Of a DNA stretch of 64,000 nt, positions 26,366-34,373 are shown one piece after another; within the stretch, counting starts at the first letter, position 1; each line of letters begins with the position of its first letter. The DNA is taken from positions 1 through 64,000 of the forward strand of contig JAFUVQ010000046.1 of assembly GCA_017477505.1 (NCBI GenBank), written 5' to 3'. Position numbers and translations under genes: made by a program. Below the pieces are notes generated by a model. It worked only from the letters and a program-made list of their open reading frames with translations, searched no databases and was not told the DNA's origin. This stretch comes from Eubacterium sp. Lineage in GTDB: Bacteria > Bacillota > Clostridia > Lachnospirales > Lachnospiraceae.

Positions 26366-29074
26366 TTACTTGTTGTCAGATTTACCGATTGAGAGGAATC
26401 CACCTTCATTTGCTTTAAGAAGAACTGAAAGACCGATATTCTTTCTTGATTCTTCGGTTGCAACGTAAATCTCACCTGTCTCAACCAGCGACTTTGCAAT
26501 CTCGGTAACCTCTTCCTTGAACTGTATCATCTGACGTCTGTCCTTAGATGAAAGCTTGAAGAGATACTGGTTCTTGGAGCTTATAAGAAGGATACTGAAC
26601 GAATGAACATTTTCCTTCTGCTCCCTCATACCCGAACCTATCATACGGCTGTTTGCAATGATGATCTCAGCATTGTCGTCCGGCAGATATTCAGAAAGTA
26701 TGAGCTTATAAATCTTAAGATAATCATCCTCAGAATTAACAGAGATAGGAAGCTCAGCAACAGCAAATTCAATAACTGAATCAGCCAGCTTGATAGTACC
26801 TCCGTCGTCATCGATCGTAGCACTGCATGACTTCGGAACGATAACTCTGAAGAACTTATTCTCGATAACCTTCTGATCGGATTTCGGCTCCTTGATAACA
26901 AGTTCAGGATAAGCCTTTTCAAGCTTATTCATGGAAATGATAGCTGTTTCCTCGCCTGTCTCTGCAGTCTCCATAAGAGTCTTATAAAGATCTGCGATTG
27001 CAGGAGTCTGATATTTAACCATCTCTACAACCTTGTCAACGGCAGGAACATAAGCCATCACCGCATTCTCGATATAGAGCTTGATCATCTCTTCCTTGGA
27101 AGCACCCTTCTTCTCCTTATAACGGATAACCTTGAAGAGATCCTTCTTATCGAAGCCATCGTATTTCTGATCGTAAGCCTTCTCGAAGAATTTAATACTC
27201 TTTCTCTCATCTTCAGGAGTCTGAGCCTCGAATTCCTCTCTCTCATATATCTTGGCAAGCTCGTAAGAAGCCTGAACTGCTCCGAGTCCGAGAGCCTCCT
27301 GGAATGCCTTTTCAATCTCATAATTATTAGCTATGTAGAATATCTGCTGCTGCTTCATAAGAGCAACCTTAAGGGCAGTAGCACCGGAACCTGCCTGTAT
27401 AGCACGCTCCCATTTCTCGATAGCCTGCTGAAGATCCTCACCATGAAGTTCTTCAATATCCTTGATATAAGCATCAGCCTCAGGAATACCATTTGCAGAA
27501 GCCTTCTTAAAATATGAAAGAGCCTTGATACCCTCTCTCTTCTGATGAACGAGTCCATAGTAATAGAAACGTCCGAGATAGAAAGGAACTCTCTTATGGC
27601 CGAGTCTTTCGGCAGTCTCATACCAGTTAAGAGCCTTCATGTAATCCTTAAGCTGCTGATCGTATATATTACCGATCAGGAATGCAAGTTCAGGATCCTT
27701 TGTAGCTTCAAAAAGCTGCTTGGCGTAGCTTATAGTCTTCTCAATATCACGATATGGTGAATCCGCATCGTAGTAAAGATCGATAAGAAGGTAGCTGGCC
27801 TTGATACTTCCAAGCTTAAGAGCCTGCTTGGCACTGGTCATGGCACCTTCATAATCCTCAAGGTAATAGCAGTACAGTGCTTCACTGTAATACTGATTGT
27901 CTTTTCTGTTAAGACTCGCATCACTTACACGTGTCGGATTGACAAATGCAAATGAATTGGCTGTTTCAAATATGATCTCTTCGTACTGCTCTATGATCTC
28001 CATAGTAGCACATACGAATCTCATACATGCAAGACGACGTCCCTGATAGAATGCAAATGTAACAATACCCTTATTCATCTCTTTATGATAGAAGGTTGTT
28101 ACGATACCGTCCGCATACTCTGTTATGTATGGCTTAAGCTGAAGCTCTTCGTCGAAAGCTTCATTGCAGTAACGGAGGTAATTCTCAAGAGTCTTCTTGG
28201 AATCCTTCGGAATACTGTCATAAGTAACATACATTTCAAAATCTTTATACGTCATGCTCGGAGCATAATACTCTTCGCCTGTTTCCTCATTGATAGTCTT
28301 GATCCAGTCCTTAGGAAGCTTATGGATAAAACCGTCAACCTGATTATGAACATATGTATATTGATACTGGAGACTGGCAGGATCGATAACCTTGAAATGA
28401 GGTTCCTTGCCCTTCTCTTTTCTCTTCTCGGAAATCTCTGAATAAATCTTGTCCTTTTCCTCGAACTCAAGACTGTCTGTATGCTTGGACGCATAATCAA
28501 CACGGTCATAAGCTGTCATCGCGGTCTGGTCACCCATATCCGCAAGCTTCTTGTACCATGACATAGCCTTCTCATAATCTACCGGAATAACTACATCACT
28601 CTTATTACCGAACTGATCGACTCTTGAAAGACCATTCTCATATATAGATCCGAGATTCATATACGCCGATCTGACTCCTGATTTGGCAGCCTTCTCGAAG
28701 AAAGCAACTGCCTTGGAGAAGTTCTGATCTTCTAAGAGAAGTTTTGCGACCTTATAGATAGTCTCACCATCATTGGTCTGGTTAGCATACTTCTCATAAT
28801 ACTTGGCTGCTTTATTGATGTTCTTATCAGTTACGGCATTCTTATACTTACCTGTCTCATAGAACTCACCAAGTATCTTAAGCGCATCAGTTCCCAAATC
28901 TTTATATGTAACGTCCATAAGTCCGATATCAGCTACACCTTCGAGAATCTCAACGGCCTCATCACCGTTTGCATTCTCCATAAGATTCATAGCCTTATCG
29001 AACTGAAGTTCTACATTACTTTTGTTGGATTTCTTTTTTGTGAAAATGTTTTTAAGATTGTCGAAAAAACCCAT
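26366..29074 (-). CDS. Large cytoplasmic Sel1/TPR-repeat protein
   Basis: 902 residues, start ATG 29074 after GGAGGAAACAGAC. The N-terminus (MGFFDNLKNIFTKKK) is not a signal peptide. Sel1-like repeats with AxYxLGxxYExG character occur at ~40-200 (SAYMNLGSIYENG; KAMSWYKKLADMGD) and ~390-690 (ALNWYETAERLGHKRVPFYL; SYFKKASANGIPEADAYI). Two similar beta-rich inserts of ~140 residues, at ~220-375 and ~740-885 (VIVPKSCSATIDDDGG; FSILLISSKNQYLFKLSS), look like a duplicated PsbP/DcrB-like domain. Function unknown; a scaffold is likely. A weak extended -10 promoter (TGTGATAAT, 29127-29132) precedes it. Confidence 0.8.
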   Translation of the reverse strand: MGFFDNLKNIFTKKKSNKSNVELQFDKAMNLMENANGDEAVEILEGVADIGLMDVTYKDLGTDALKILGEFYETGKYKNAVTDKNINKAAKYYEKYANQTNDGETIYKVAKLLLEDQNFSKAVAFFEKAAKSGVRSAYMNLGSIYENGLSRVDQFGNKSDVVIPVDYEKAMSWYKKLADMGDQTAMTAYDRVDYASKHTDSLEFEEKDKIYSEISEKRKEKGKEPHFKVIDPASLQYQYTYVHNQVDGFIHKLPKDWIKTINEETGEEYYAPSMTYKDFEMYVTYDSIPKDSKKTLENYLRYCNEAFDEELQLKPYITEYADGIVTTFYHKEMNKGIVTFAFYQGRRLACMRFVCATMEIIEQYEEIIFETANSFAFVNPTRVSDASLNRKDNQYYSEALYCYYLEDYEGAMTSAKQALKLGSIKASYLLIDLYYDADSPYRDIEKTISYAKQLFEATKDPELAFLIGNIYDQQLKDYMKALNWYETAERLGHKRVPFYLGRFYYYGLVHQKREGIKALSYFKKASANGIPEADAYIKDIEELHGEDLQQAIEKWERAIQAGSGATALKVALMKQQQIFYIANNYEIEKAFQEALGLGAVQASYELAKIYEREEFEAQTPEDERKSIKFFEKAYDQKYDGFDKKDLFKVIRYKEKKGASKEEMIKLYIENAVMAYVPAVDKVVEMVKYQTPAIADLYKTLMETAETGEETAIISMNKLEKAYPELVIKEPKSDQKVIENKFFRVIVPKSCSATIDDDGGTIKLADSVIEFAVAELPISVNSEDDYLKIYKLILSEYLPDDNAEIIIANSRMIGSGMREQKENVHSFSILLISSKNQYLFKLSSKDRRQMIQFKEEVTEIAKSLVETGEIYVATEESRKNIGLSVLLKANEGGFLSIGKSDNK

Positions 29075-29187
29075 GTCTGTTTCCTCCGGCCATTATCCTG
29101 AAAATCAGATAATCATACTCATATATATTATCACATATAAAAAATCTATGCAATGCAAAATGAGTCTAAACGCCCAACAAAAATACA

Positions 29188-29445
29188 CTAGTTAATAGAT
29201 GTCATGTAGCTGATAATCTCATCAGCTGCTGCCATTTCATCATCACCGTCAGCTTCAACAGTTATCTCTTCATCATTACAGATTCCGAGACTCATCATAC
29301 CCATTATACTTTTTGCATTTACCTTTCTTGTTCCTGACATAAGATAAATGTGGCTGTCGTACTTGCTTGCTATCTGAACAACAACAGCAACAGGTCTGGC
29401 CTCAGCATAATTCGGGAAGTTAACTGTAAAACTCTTTGTAACCAT
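29188..29445 (-). CDS. HPr-family protein lacking the active-site histidine (Crh-like)
   Basis: 85 residues, the usual HPr length, start ATG 29445 after GGAGCAATCGAT. The family pattern GxHARP reads YAEARP, so residue 15 is Glu rather than the histidine phosphorylated by enzyme I. The regulatory serine is kept at residue 46 in VNAKSIMG. In Bacillus subtilis the paralogue Crh likewise lacks His15, is phosphorylated only on Ser46 by HPr kinase and works with CcpA. Here the gene follows rapZ-whiA, as crh does in B. subtilis, and hprK is about 4 kb upstream on the same strand. A regulatory role is therefore likely; sugar transport is not. Confidence 0.88.
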   Translation of the reverse strand: MVTKSFTVNFPNYAEARPVAVVVQIASKYDSHIYLMSGTRKVNAKSIMGMMSLGICNDEEITVEADGDDEMAAADEIISYMTSIN

Positions 29446-29467
29446 ATCGATTGCTCCTTAATTATAA

Positions 29468-30382
29468 TTATAAATTAACCCTAAGCTTTTCAGCTGTTTC
29501 TCTTATTCTCCTGATCCTGTGATTGACACCGGATTTACCCAGTGGCGGATTCATCATATCCCCCAATTCTTTAAGAGAAAGGTATGGGTATAAAAGTCTT
29601 GTCTCGGCGAGCTCTCTGAGGCTGTCCGGAAGTATCCCGAGCCCCGCAGTCTGCTCTATAAACTCTATATCCTCAATATCCTTGGCGGCAGCATTTGCCA
29701 CCTTATTCATATTTGCCGTATCACAGTTTACTTCTCTGTTAACCGAATTACGGATTTCCTTGAGGATACGTACATTTTCATATTCCATAAGCCCGTTTGA
29801 CGCACCAAGAATCCCCAGTGCATCTCTTATGGCTTCGCTATCCTTTATATAAACGATATAATTATCGCGTCTTGTAACCTTCTTGGCAGAAATCCCGAGA
29901 TTCGAAAGAATATCAAGAATGTAATCCGCACGAAGCATATCTCTTGCCACAAACTCAAGATGATAACCTTTGTTCGGATCGGTAATGGAGCCGGAAGATA
30001 TGAAGCATCCCTTTATAAATGCTCTTTTGCAGCAGCTTTTCTGAAGCACTATCCTGTCTATGGTAAGGTCCCCTCCTTCGGTCCGTCTCAACTTGAGCCT
30101 TTCCGAAAAATCCTTGACCAACTCAGGTTTATTTATATAAAGCCTGCCTTTTTTCATGCAATAATCATCTGATGTTTCCGAAATATCCACATCAAACAAA
30201 TGTCTTATAAGCTTTGCCGCAAGTGTACGGAGATTCTCTTCCTGAAGCTTTATCTTAAGCTCTCCATCCTCCGTAAAGGATCCCTGCAACAGTACGATCC
30301 CGGCCAGACAGGCAATCCTGCAATGCACGGCATGCTCCACATTTGCGCACACTTCAAGATTTATACTGTTTGAATATGACAT
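29468..30382 (-). CDS. whiA: Sporulation/division regulator WhiA
   Basis: 304 residues. An N-terminal LAGLIDADG-like part (CRIACLAGIVLLQGSF; RAFIKGCFISSGSITDPNKGYHLEF, broken here into two copies of the fold) is followed by a C-terminal HTH (LSLKELGDMMNPPLGKSGVN). WhiA is a DNA-binding protein linked to division and chromosome segregation. The ATG 30382 directly abuts the rapZ stop; GGAGAACTG lies within the end of rapZ. Confidence 0.95.
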   Translation of the reverse strand: MSYSNSINLEVCANVEHAVHCRIACLAGIVLLQGSFTEDGELKIKLQEENLRTLAAKLIRHLFDVDISETSDDYCMKKGRLYINKPELVKDFSERLKLRRTEGGDLTIDRIVLQKSCCKRAFIKGCFISSGSITDPNKGYHLEFVARDMLRADYILDILSNLGISAKKVTRRDNYIVYIKDSEAIRDALGILGASNGLMEYENVRILKEIRNSVNREVNCDTANMNKVANAAAKDIEDIEFIEQTAGLGILPDSLRELAETRLLYPYLSLKELGDMMNPPLGKSGVNHRIRRIRETAEKLRVNL

Positions 30383-31264
30383 TTACAGTTCTCCCTTTAT
30401 GTATTTGTCATAGCTTATATCCCTGTGGTATTTCTTGACGGAATAAGGAAGCTGTGACAGCCTGTCAAAGAGAATATTCGTAACTGCAACTGAACGGTGT
30501 CTTCCGCCGGTACAGCCTATAGCTATGGTAAGATGATGCTTACCCTCTTTATCTATATATTCGGGAATGAGGAACTGCAGCATATCGTAAAGCTTATCCA
30601 CAAAGATATGCGACTCCTCACTGTTCATGACATATTCCTTGATATTGTCATCATTTCCGGTAAACGGACGGAGCTTTTCGTCATAATATGGATTCGGCAT
30701 GAATCTCACGTCAAATACTATATCCGCATCAACCGGTATTCCGAATTTATATCCAAATGAAACGATGGAAATTATTATATTTGAATAGGAATCCGTCCCC
30801 TCGAATATCTTTCTTATCTCCTTCTTCAGCTCTCTGGTGAGAAGGCCTGTTGTATCTATGATATAGTCAGCTGAATCCTTAAGGAAACCTACGCTGTCTC
30901 TCTCCTTACGTATAGCATCCTCAATACTGGTTTCTCCGGCAAGCGGGTGCTCACGTCTTGTCTCCTTGAATCTTCTGATAAGATTCTCGGTGCTGGCATC
31001 CAGAAACAGAATCTCATAATCAAGTCCGACAGATTTAAGACCTGCAAGTACGGTGCTGAGGTTACCCAGTTCTTTTCCGTTTCTTATATCAATACCTATG
31101 GCAACTTTATCATAAGTAAAGCTGCTGTCACGGATCATAGTCGCAAGCTTCTCTATAAGAAGTACAGGGAGATTATCCACGCAGAAATATCCCAAGTCTT
31201 CCATGTTACGGAGTGCCGTTGACTTTCCGGCACCACTCATACCTGTAACGATTACTATTCTCAT
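30383..31264 (-). CDS. rapZ: RNase adapter / nucleotide-binding protein RapZ (YvcJ)
   Basis: 293 residues. The P-loop IVTGMSGAGKSTALRNMED opens the protein and the C-terminal domain has IAIGCTGGRHRSVAVTN. In Gram-negatives RapZ tunes GlmS via small RNAs; in Firmicutes the homologue YvcJ binds and hydrolyses GTP, and its role is less clear. The start is ATG 31264 after GGGGGTAT. Order is murB-rapZ-whiA-HPr; yvcK (glmR), usually between rapZ and whiA in B. subtilis, is absent here. Confidence 0.95.
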   Translation of the reverse strand: MRIVIVTGMSGAGKSTALRNMEDLGYFCVDNLPVLLIEKLATMIRDSSFTYDKVAIGIDIRNGKELGNLSTVLAGLKSVGLDYEILFLDASTENLIRRFKETRREHPLAGETSIEDAIRKERDSVGFLKDSADYIIDTTGLLTRELKKEIRKIFEGTDSYSNIIISIVSFGYKFGIPVDADIVFDVRFMPNPYYDEKLRPFTGNDDNIKEYVMNSEESHIFVDKLYDMLQFLIPEYIDKEGKHHLTIAIGCTGGRHRSVAVTNILFDRLSQLPYSVKKYHRDISYDKYIKGEL

Positions 31265-31300
31265 ACATACCCCCGAAATGCACCGCAGGAAAGATCAGTC

Positions 31301-32164
31301 TCAGAATTCTCCGAGCATTCTTACTTCCATCTCAAGCTTTACACCGAATTTATCTTCTACTTCCTTCTGTACATGGCGGATAAGCTTATATATATCATCT
31401 GCCGTAGCTTCGCCTTTATTGATAATGAAGCCTGCATGTTTCTCCGAAACCTGCGCACCGCCTATGCTGAAACCCTTAAGTCCCGCATCCATTATGAGCT
31501 TTCCGGCAAAATAGCCCTCCGGTCTTTTAAATGTAGAGCCCGCTGACGGGAATTCCACCGGCTGCTTTTCATTTCTCTTATCACGAAGTTCCTTCATATG
31601 AGCTGTTATGGCATCCTTGCTGCCATGACTGAAGATGAGTTTGGCTCCGAGAACGATGAGATCATCTTCCATCACACGGCTGTGTCTGTAAGAAAAATCC
31701 ATATCCGAACCCGGTATACGGGCCTTCCTTCCGTTACGGAGTACGTCAACATACTCCACAACACCTTTCATTTCCCCGCCATAAGCGCCGGCATTCATGG
31801 TTACTGCTCCGCCGAGAGTTCCCGGAATCCCGGATGCAAACTCGAAACCTGTAAATGAATTGTCTCTTGCGGTCGTGGCTATAGCCGAAAGCAGTGCACC
31901 CGCCTCGGCATAGAGACCGTCGGCCTCGACCTTTATATTATTCATATTATTTGATATTTCTATAATAGTACCCTTGAATCCTTTATCGGACACAAGAAGA
32001 TTGCTGCCGTTTCCGATGATATAGTAATCTGTATCATTTTCCTCGCAGGCATCTATGATCCTGACGATTTCATCCGCCGATTCTACAAGATATAAATCCT
32101 CGGCAGGGCCTCCCACGCGAAAGGTTGTATGAAGTTTCATCGGTTCATTTGAAAGATGTTTCAT
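31301..32164 (-). CDS. murB: UDP-N-acetylenolpyruvoylglucosamine reductase
   Basis: 287 residues. It is an FAD enzyme that completes UDP-MurNAc. Motifs: FRVGGPAEDLYLVES, IIGNGSNLLVSDKGF, GIPGTLGGAVTMNAGAYGGE, FSYRHSRV, FPSAGSTFKRPEG with the catalytic Ser, and GFSIGGAQVSEKHAGFIIN. ATG 32164 (MKHLSNEP) is preferred; the frame reaches 32218 but that part looks untranslated. About 230 bp separate it from glcK, with a terminator in between, so it probably has its own promoter. Confidence 0.96.
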   Translation of the reverse strand: MKHLSNEPMKLHTTFRVGGPAEDLYLVESADEIVRIIDACEENDTDYYIIGNGSNLLVSDKGFKGTIIEISNNMNNIKVEADGLYAEAGALLSAIATTARDNSFTGFEFASGIPGTLGGAVTMNAGAYGGEMKGVVEYVDVLRNGRKARIPGSDMDFSYRHSRVMEDDLIVLGAKLIFSHGSKDAITAHMKELRDKRNEKQPVEFPSAGSTFKRPEGYFAGKLIMDAGLKGFSIGGAQVSEKHAGFIINKGEATADDIYKLIRHVQKEVEDKFGVKLEMEVRMLGEF

Positions 32165-32228
32165 AATCCTTATACCCCATATAGAAAGTAGAATAAAGCA
32201 ATGTAACAGAAAACGCATTTTTCTGTCA

Positions 32229-32267
32229 CAAAAAAATCCACCGCATAATATCTTACACGATGGATTC
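32229..32267 (-). terminator. Terminator after glcK
   Basis: AATCCATCG and CGGTGGATT pair (with one G-U) around a 14-base loop and run into TTTTTTG on the minus strand, about 130 bp past the glcK stop. Confidence 0.6.
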
Positions 32268-32395
32268 TTTTAAATCAATATAACAAAGTCACAAGCTATT
32301 TTGGCTTTTTGCTCTTTTTTTAGTAGTTTTTACAGAGCTTCAAAGTAGTCCTATGACGACTCTGCACCGACAATACATCGGATTACAGTATGCTG

Positions 32396-33334
32396 CTAGT
32401 TCAGAACACTGCAGGCTCCGCCGTACATTCCGGCATCATTTCCCAGTGTAGCGAGCTTGAAAAGTGTATCGCGGCATGCATGGAATGCATACTGCTTGAA
32501 GTACTTAGCCGTAACATCAAGGATGATGTCTCCTGCTCTGGATACTCCGCCGCCTATAACGAATACTTCAGGATCAACAACACATGCAACCTGTGCAAGT
32601 GCATAACCGAGCCACTTGCCGAAGTCTTCAACTACCGATACAGCAAGAGCATCTCCAGCCTTGGCAGCATCAAATACGTCCTTGGCAGTAACCACGTCGA
32701 GGTCACGGAGACTTGATGCATCGTCCTTTTCTGCAAGTGCCTTTTTGGCAAGTCTTACAACACCTGTTGCAGAAGCATACTGCTCAAGACATCCTTTCTT
32801 TCCGCAGCCGCAGGTAGCTTCCTCTGCAGGATTAACTGTAATATGACCTATCTCACCGCCGGCACCGTTAGTTCCCGCGATCATCTTTCCGTTCACGATG
32901 ATTCCGCCGCCTACACCGGTTCCAAGAGTAACCATAACCTGATTAAGGTAGCCCTTACCGCCACCCATCCAGGTCTCACCGAGGGCAGCCATATTCGCAT
33001 CATTTCCAACCTTTACAGGAACTCCCGTAAGTCCTGAAAGCTCGTCAGCAGCATTGAATATACCCCAGCCAAGGTTAGCACACTTAACAACTGTACCATC
33101 TTCTCTGACAGGTCCCGGAACACCCATTCCGATACCTTTAACATCTTTTGTTGTAAGACCTTTCTCATTCATTCTTACCTTTATTGAACCGGCTATGTCA
33201 CTCAGAATGTGTCTTCCGCCTTCACTTGTCCTGGTCTCAATCTCCCATTTCTCAAGAAGCTTTCCGGTAGTATCAAAAAAACCAATCTTAACAGTTGTTC
33301 CGCCTACGTCTACGCCAAATAAATAATCGCTCAT
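32396..33334 (-). CDS. glcK: ROK-family glucokinase
   Basis: 312 residues. It phosphorylates glucose with ATP. The N-terminal phosphate loop is FGVDVGGTTVKIGFFD, followed by VKVGNDANMAALGE (catalytic Asp), TLGTGVGGGIIVNGK, GEIGHITV and the zinc-binding ROK signature CGCGKKGCLEQYAS. No N-terminal HTH is present, so it is a kinase and not a ROK repressor. The start is ATG 33334 after AGGAGATACACATA, 33 bp behind hprK, consistent with one message. Linkage with hprK and a Crh-like protein fits a role in carbon sensing. Confidence 0.95.
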   Translation of the reverse strand: MSDYLFGVDVGGTTVKIGFFDTTGKLLEKWEIETRTSEGGRHILSDIAGSIKVRMNEKGLTTKDVKGIGMGVPGPVREDGTVVKCANLGWGIFNAADELSGLTGVPVKVGNDANMAALGETWMGGGKGYLNQVMVTLGTGVGGGIIVNGKMIAGTNGAGGEIGHITVNPAEEATCGCGKKGCLEQYASATGVVRLAKKALAEKDDASSLRDLDVVTAKDVFDAAKAGDALAVSVVEDFGKWLGYALAQVACVVDPEVFVIGGGVSRAGDIILDVTAKYFKQYAFHACRDTLFKLATLGNDAGMYGGACSVLN

Positions 33335-33367
33335 TATGTGTATCTCCTTTACTTATATTACGCTGAG

Positions 33368-34306
33368 TTATTTCTTGTTTATCATATTTTGTGTCACTCT
33401 GTTGTATAATTCCTGTGCGGCGTTGTAGCCCATCTTCTTCTGTCTGTGGTTGACCGCTGCAGACTCTACGATTATGGCCATATTCCTGCCCGGACGGATA
33501 GGAATATTATGACTCGTGACCTTATTGCCGAGGAATTCAACATATGTATCTTCAAGACCGAGTCTGTCATAATTCGCATCCTTGTCCCACTCCTCAAGCT
33601 TGAGTACAAGGTCGATCTGCTGACTGATCTTAACACATTCAACACCGTACATAGTCTTTACATCTATTATTCCTATACCACGAAGCTCAATGAAGTGTCT
33701 CGTGATGGCGGGCGATGTACCGATAAGCTGCTCATCCGAAATCTTCTTTATCTCAACAACGTCATCAGCCACAAGTCTGTGACCTCTCTTGATAAGTTCT
33801 AGAGCCGCCTCACTCTTACCGATTCCGCTGTCGCCCATTATGAGCACGCCCTCACCGAAAACATCCAGCAGAACTGCATGTACCGAAATCCTCGGGGCCA
33901 GCTCCTCATGAAGAAATCTAACCGTTTCATGTACAAATGAACTTGTTGTGGACTTGCTTGAAAGTACCGGAATGCCATGCTTAAGTCCGGCCTCAATGAT
34001 AAAATCATACGGTTCTATGTCTCTGCAGAATACAAGACATGGAATAGGAAAACTGAAAAGCTTATCAAAGATTTCGATATTCTCTTCCCTGGTATGCATA
34101 TCAGCAAGATAGGCATTTTCTACATTTCCGCATATCTGCACTCTGGCAGTATCAAAGTGCTCGAAGAATCCGGCAAGCTGAAGGGCCGGTCTGTTGATAT
34201 CCGGATCTGTTATAAAGATTTTGTCCGTATCAATCTCCGGTGTGTGATTCTTAAGATCCAGCTTCTTGATGAAATCCGAAAGCACTACACTGTATTCATC
34301 AGTCAA
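33368..34306 (-). CDS. hprK: HPr kinase/phosphorylase
   Basis: 312 residues, full length. It phosphorylates and dephosphorylates Ser46 of HPr/Crh according to fructose-bisphosphate, ATP and phosphate levels. The P-loop is LIMGDSGIGKSEAALELI, preceded by the conserved His in SVHAVLLDVFGEG; RGHRLVADDVVEIK and the HprK signature LRGIGIIDVKTMYG follow; the C-terminal loop carries IPIRPGRNMAIIVE. The start is TTG 34306 after a perfect AGGAGGTGA. The promoter at 34336-34364 drives hprK-glcK. Confidence 0.97.
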   Translation of the reverse strand: MTDEYSVVLSDFIKKLDLKNHTPEIDTDKIFITDPDINRPALQLAGFFEHFDTARVQICGNVENAYLADMHTREENIEIFDKLFSFPIPCLVFCRDIEPYDFIIEAGLKHGIPVLSSKSTTSSFVHETVRFLHEELAPRISVHAVLLDVFGEGVLIMGDSGIGKSEAALELIKRGHRLVADDVVEIKKISDEQLIGTSPAITRHFIELRGIGIIDVKTMYGVECVKISQQIDLVLKLEEWDKDANYDRLGLEDTYVEFLGNKVTSHNIPIRPGRNMAIIVESAAVNHRQKKMGYNAAQELYNRVTQNMINKK

Positions 34307-34335
34307 AGTATCACCTCCTAGGTCATATATGGTCG

Positions 34336-34364
34336 ATTATATATCATGGAAATTCTATTTACAA
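34336..34364 (-). promoter_or_regulatory. Promoter of hprK-glcK
   Basis: Minus-strand -35 TTGTAA (34359-34364), 17-bp spacer, -10 TATAAT (34336-34341). It lies in the 67-bp gap after the SLH protein gene; the leader to the hprK TTG start is only about 25 bases. Confidence 0.75.
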
Positions 34365-34373
34365 GAAAAACGC

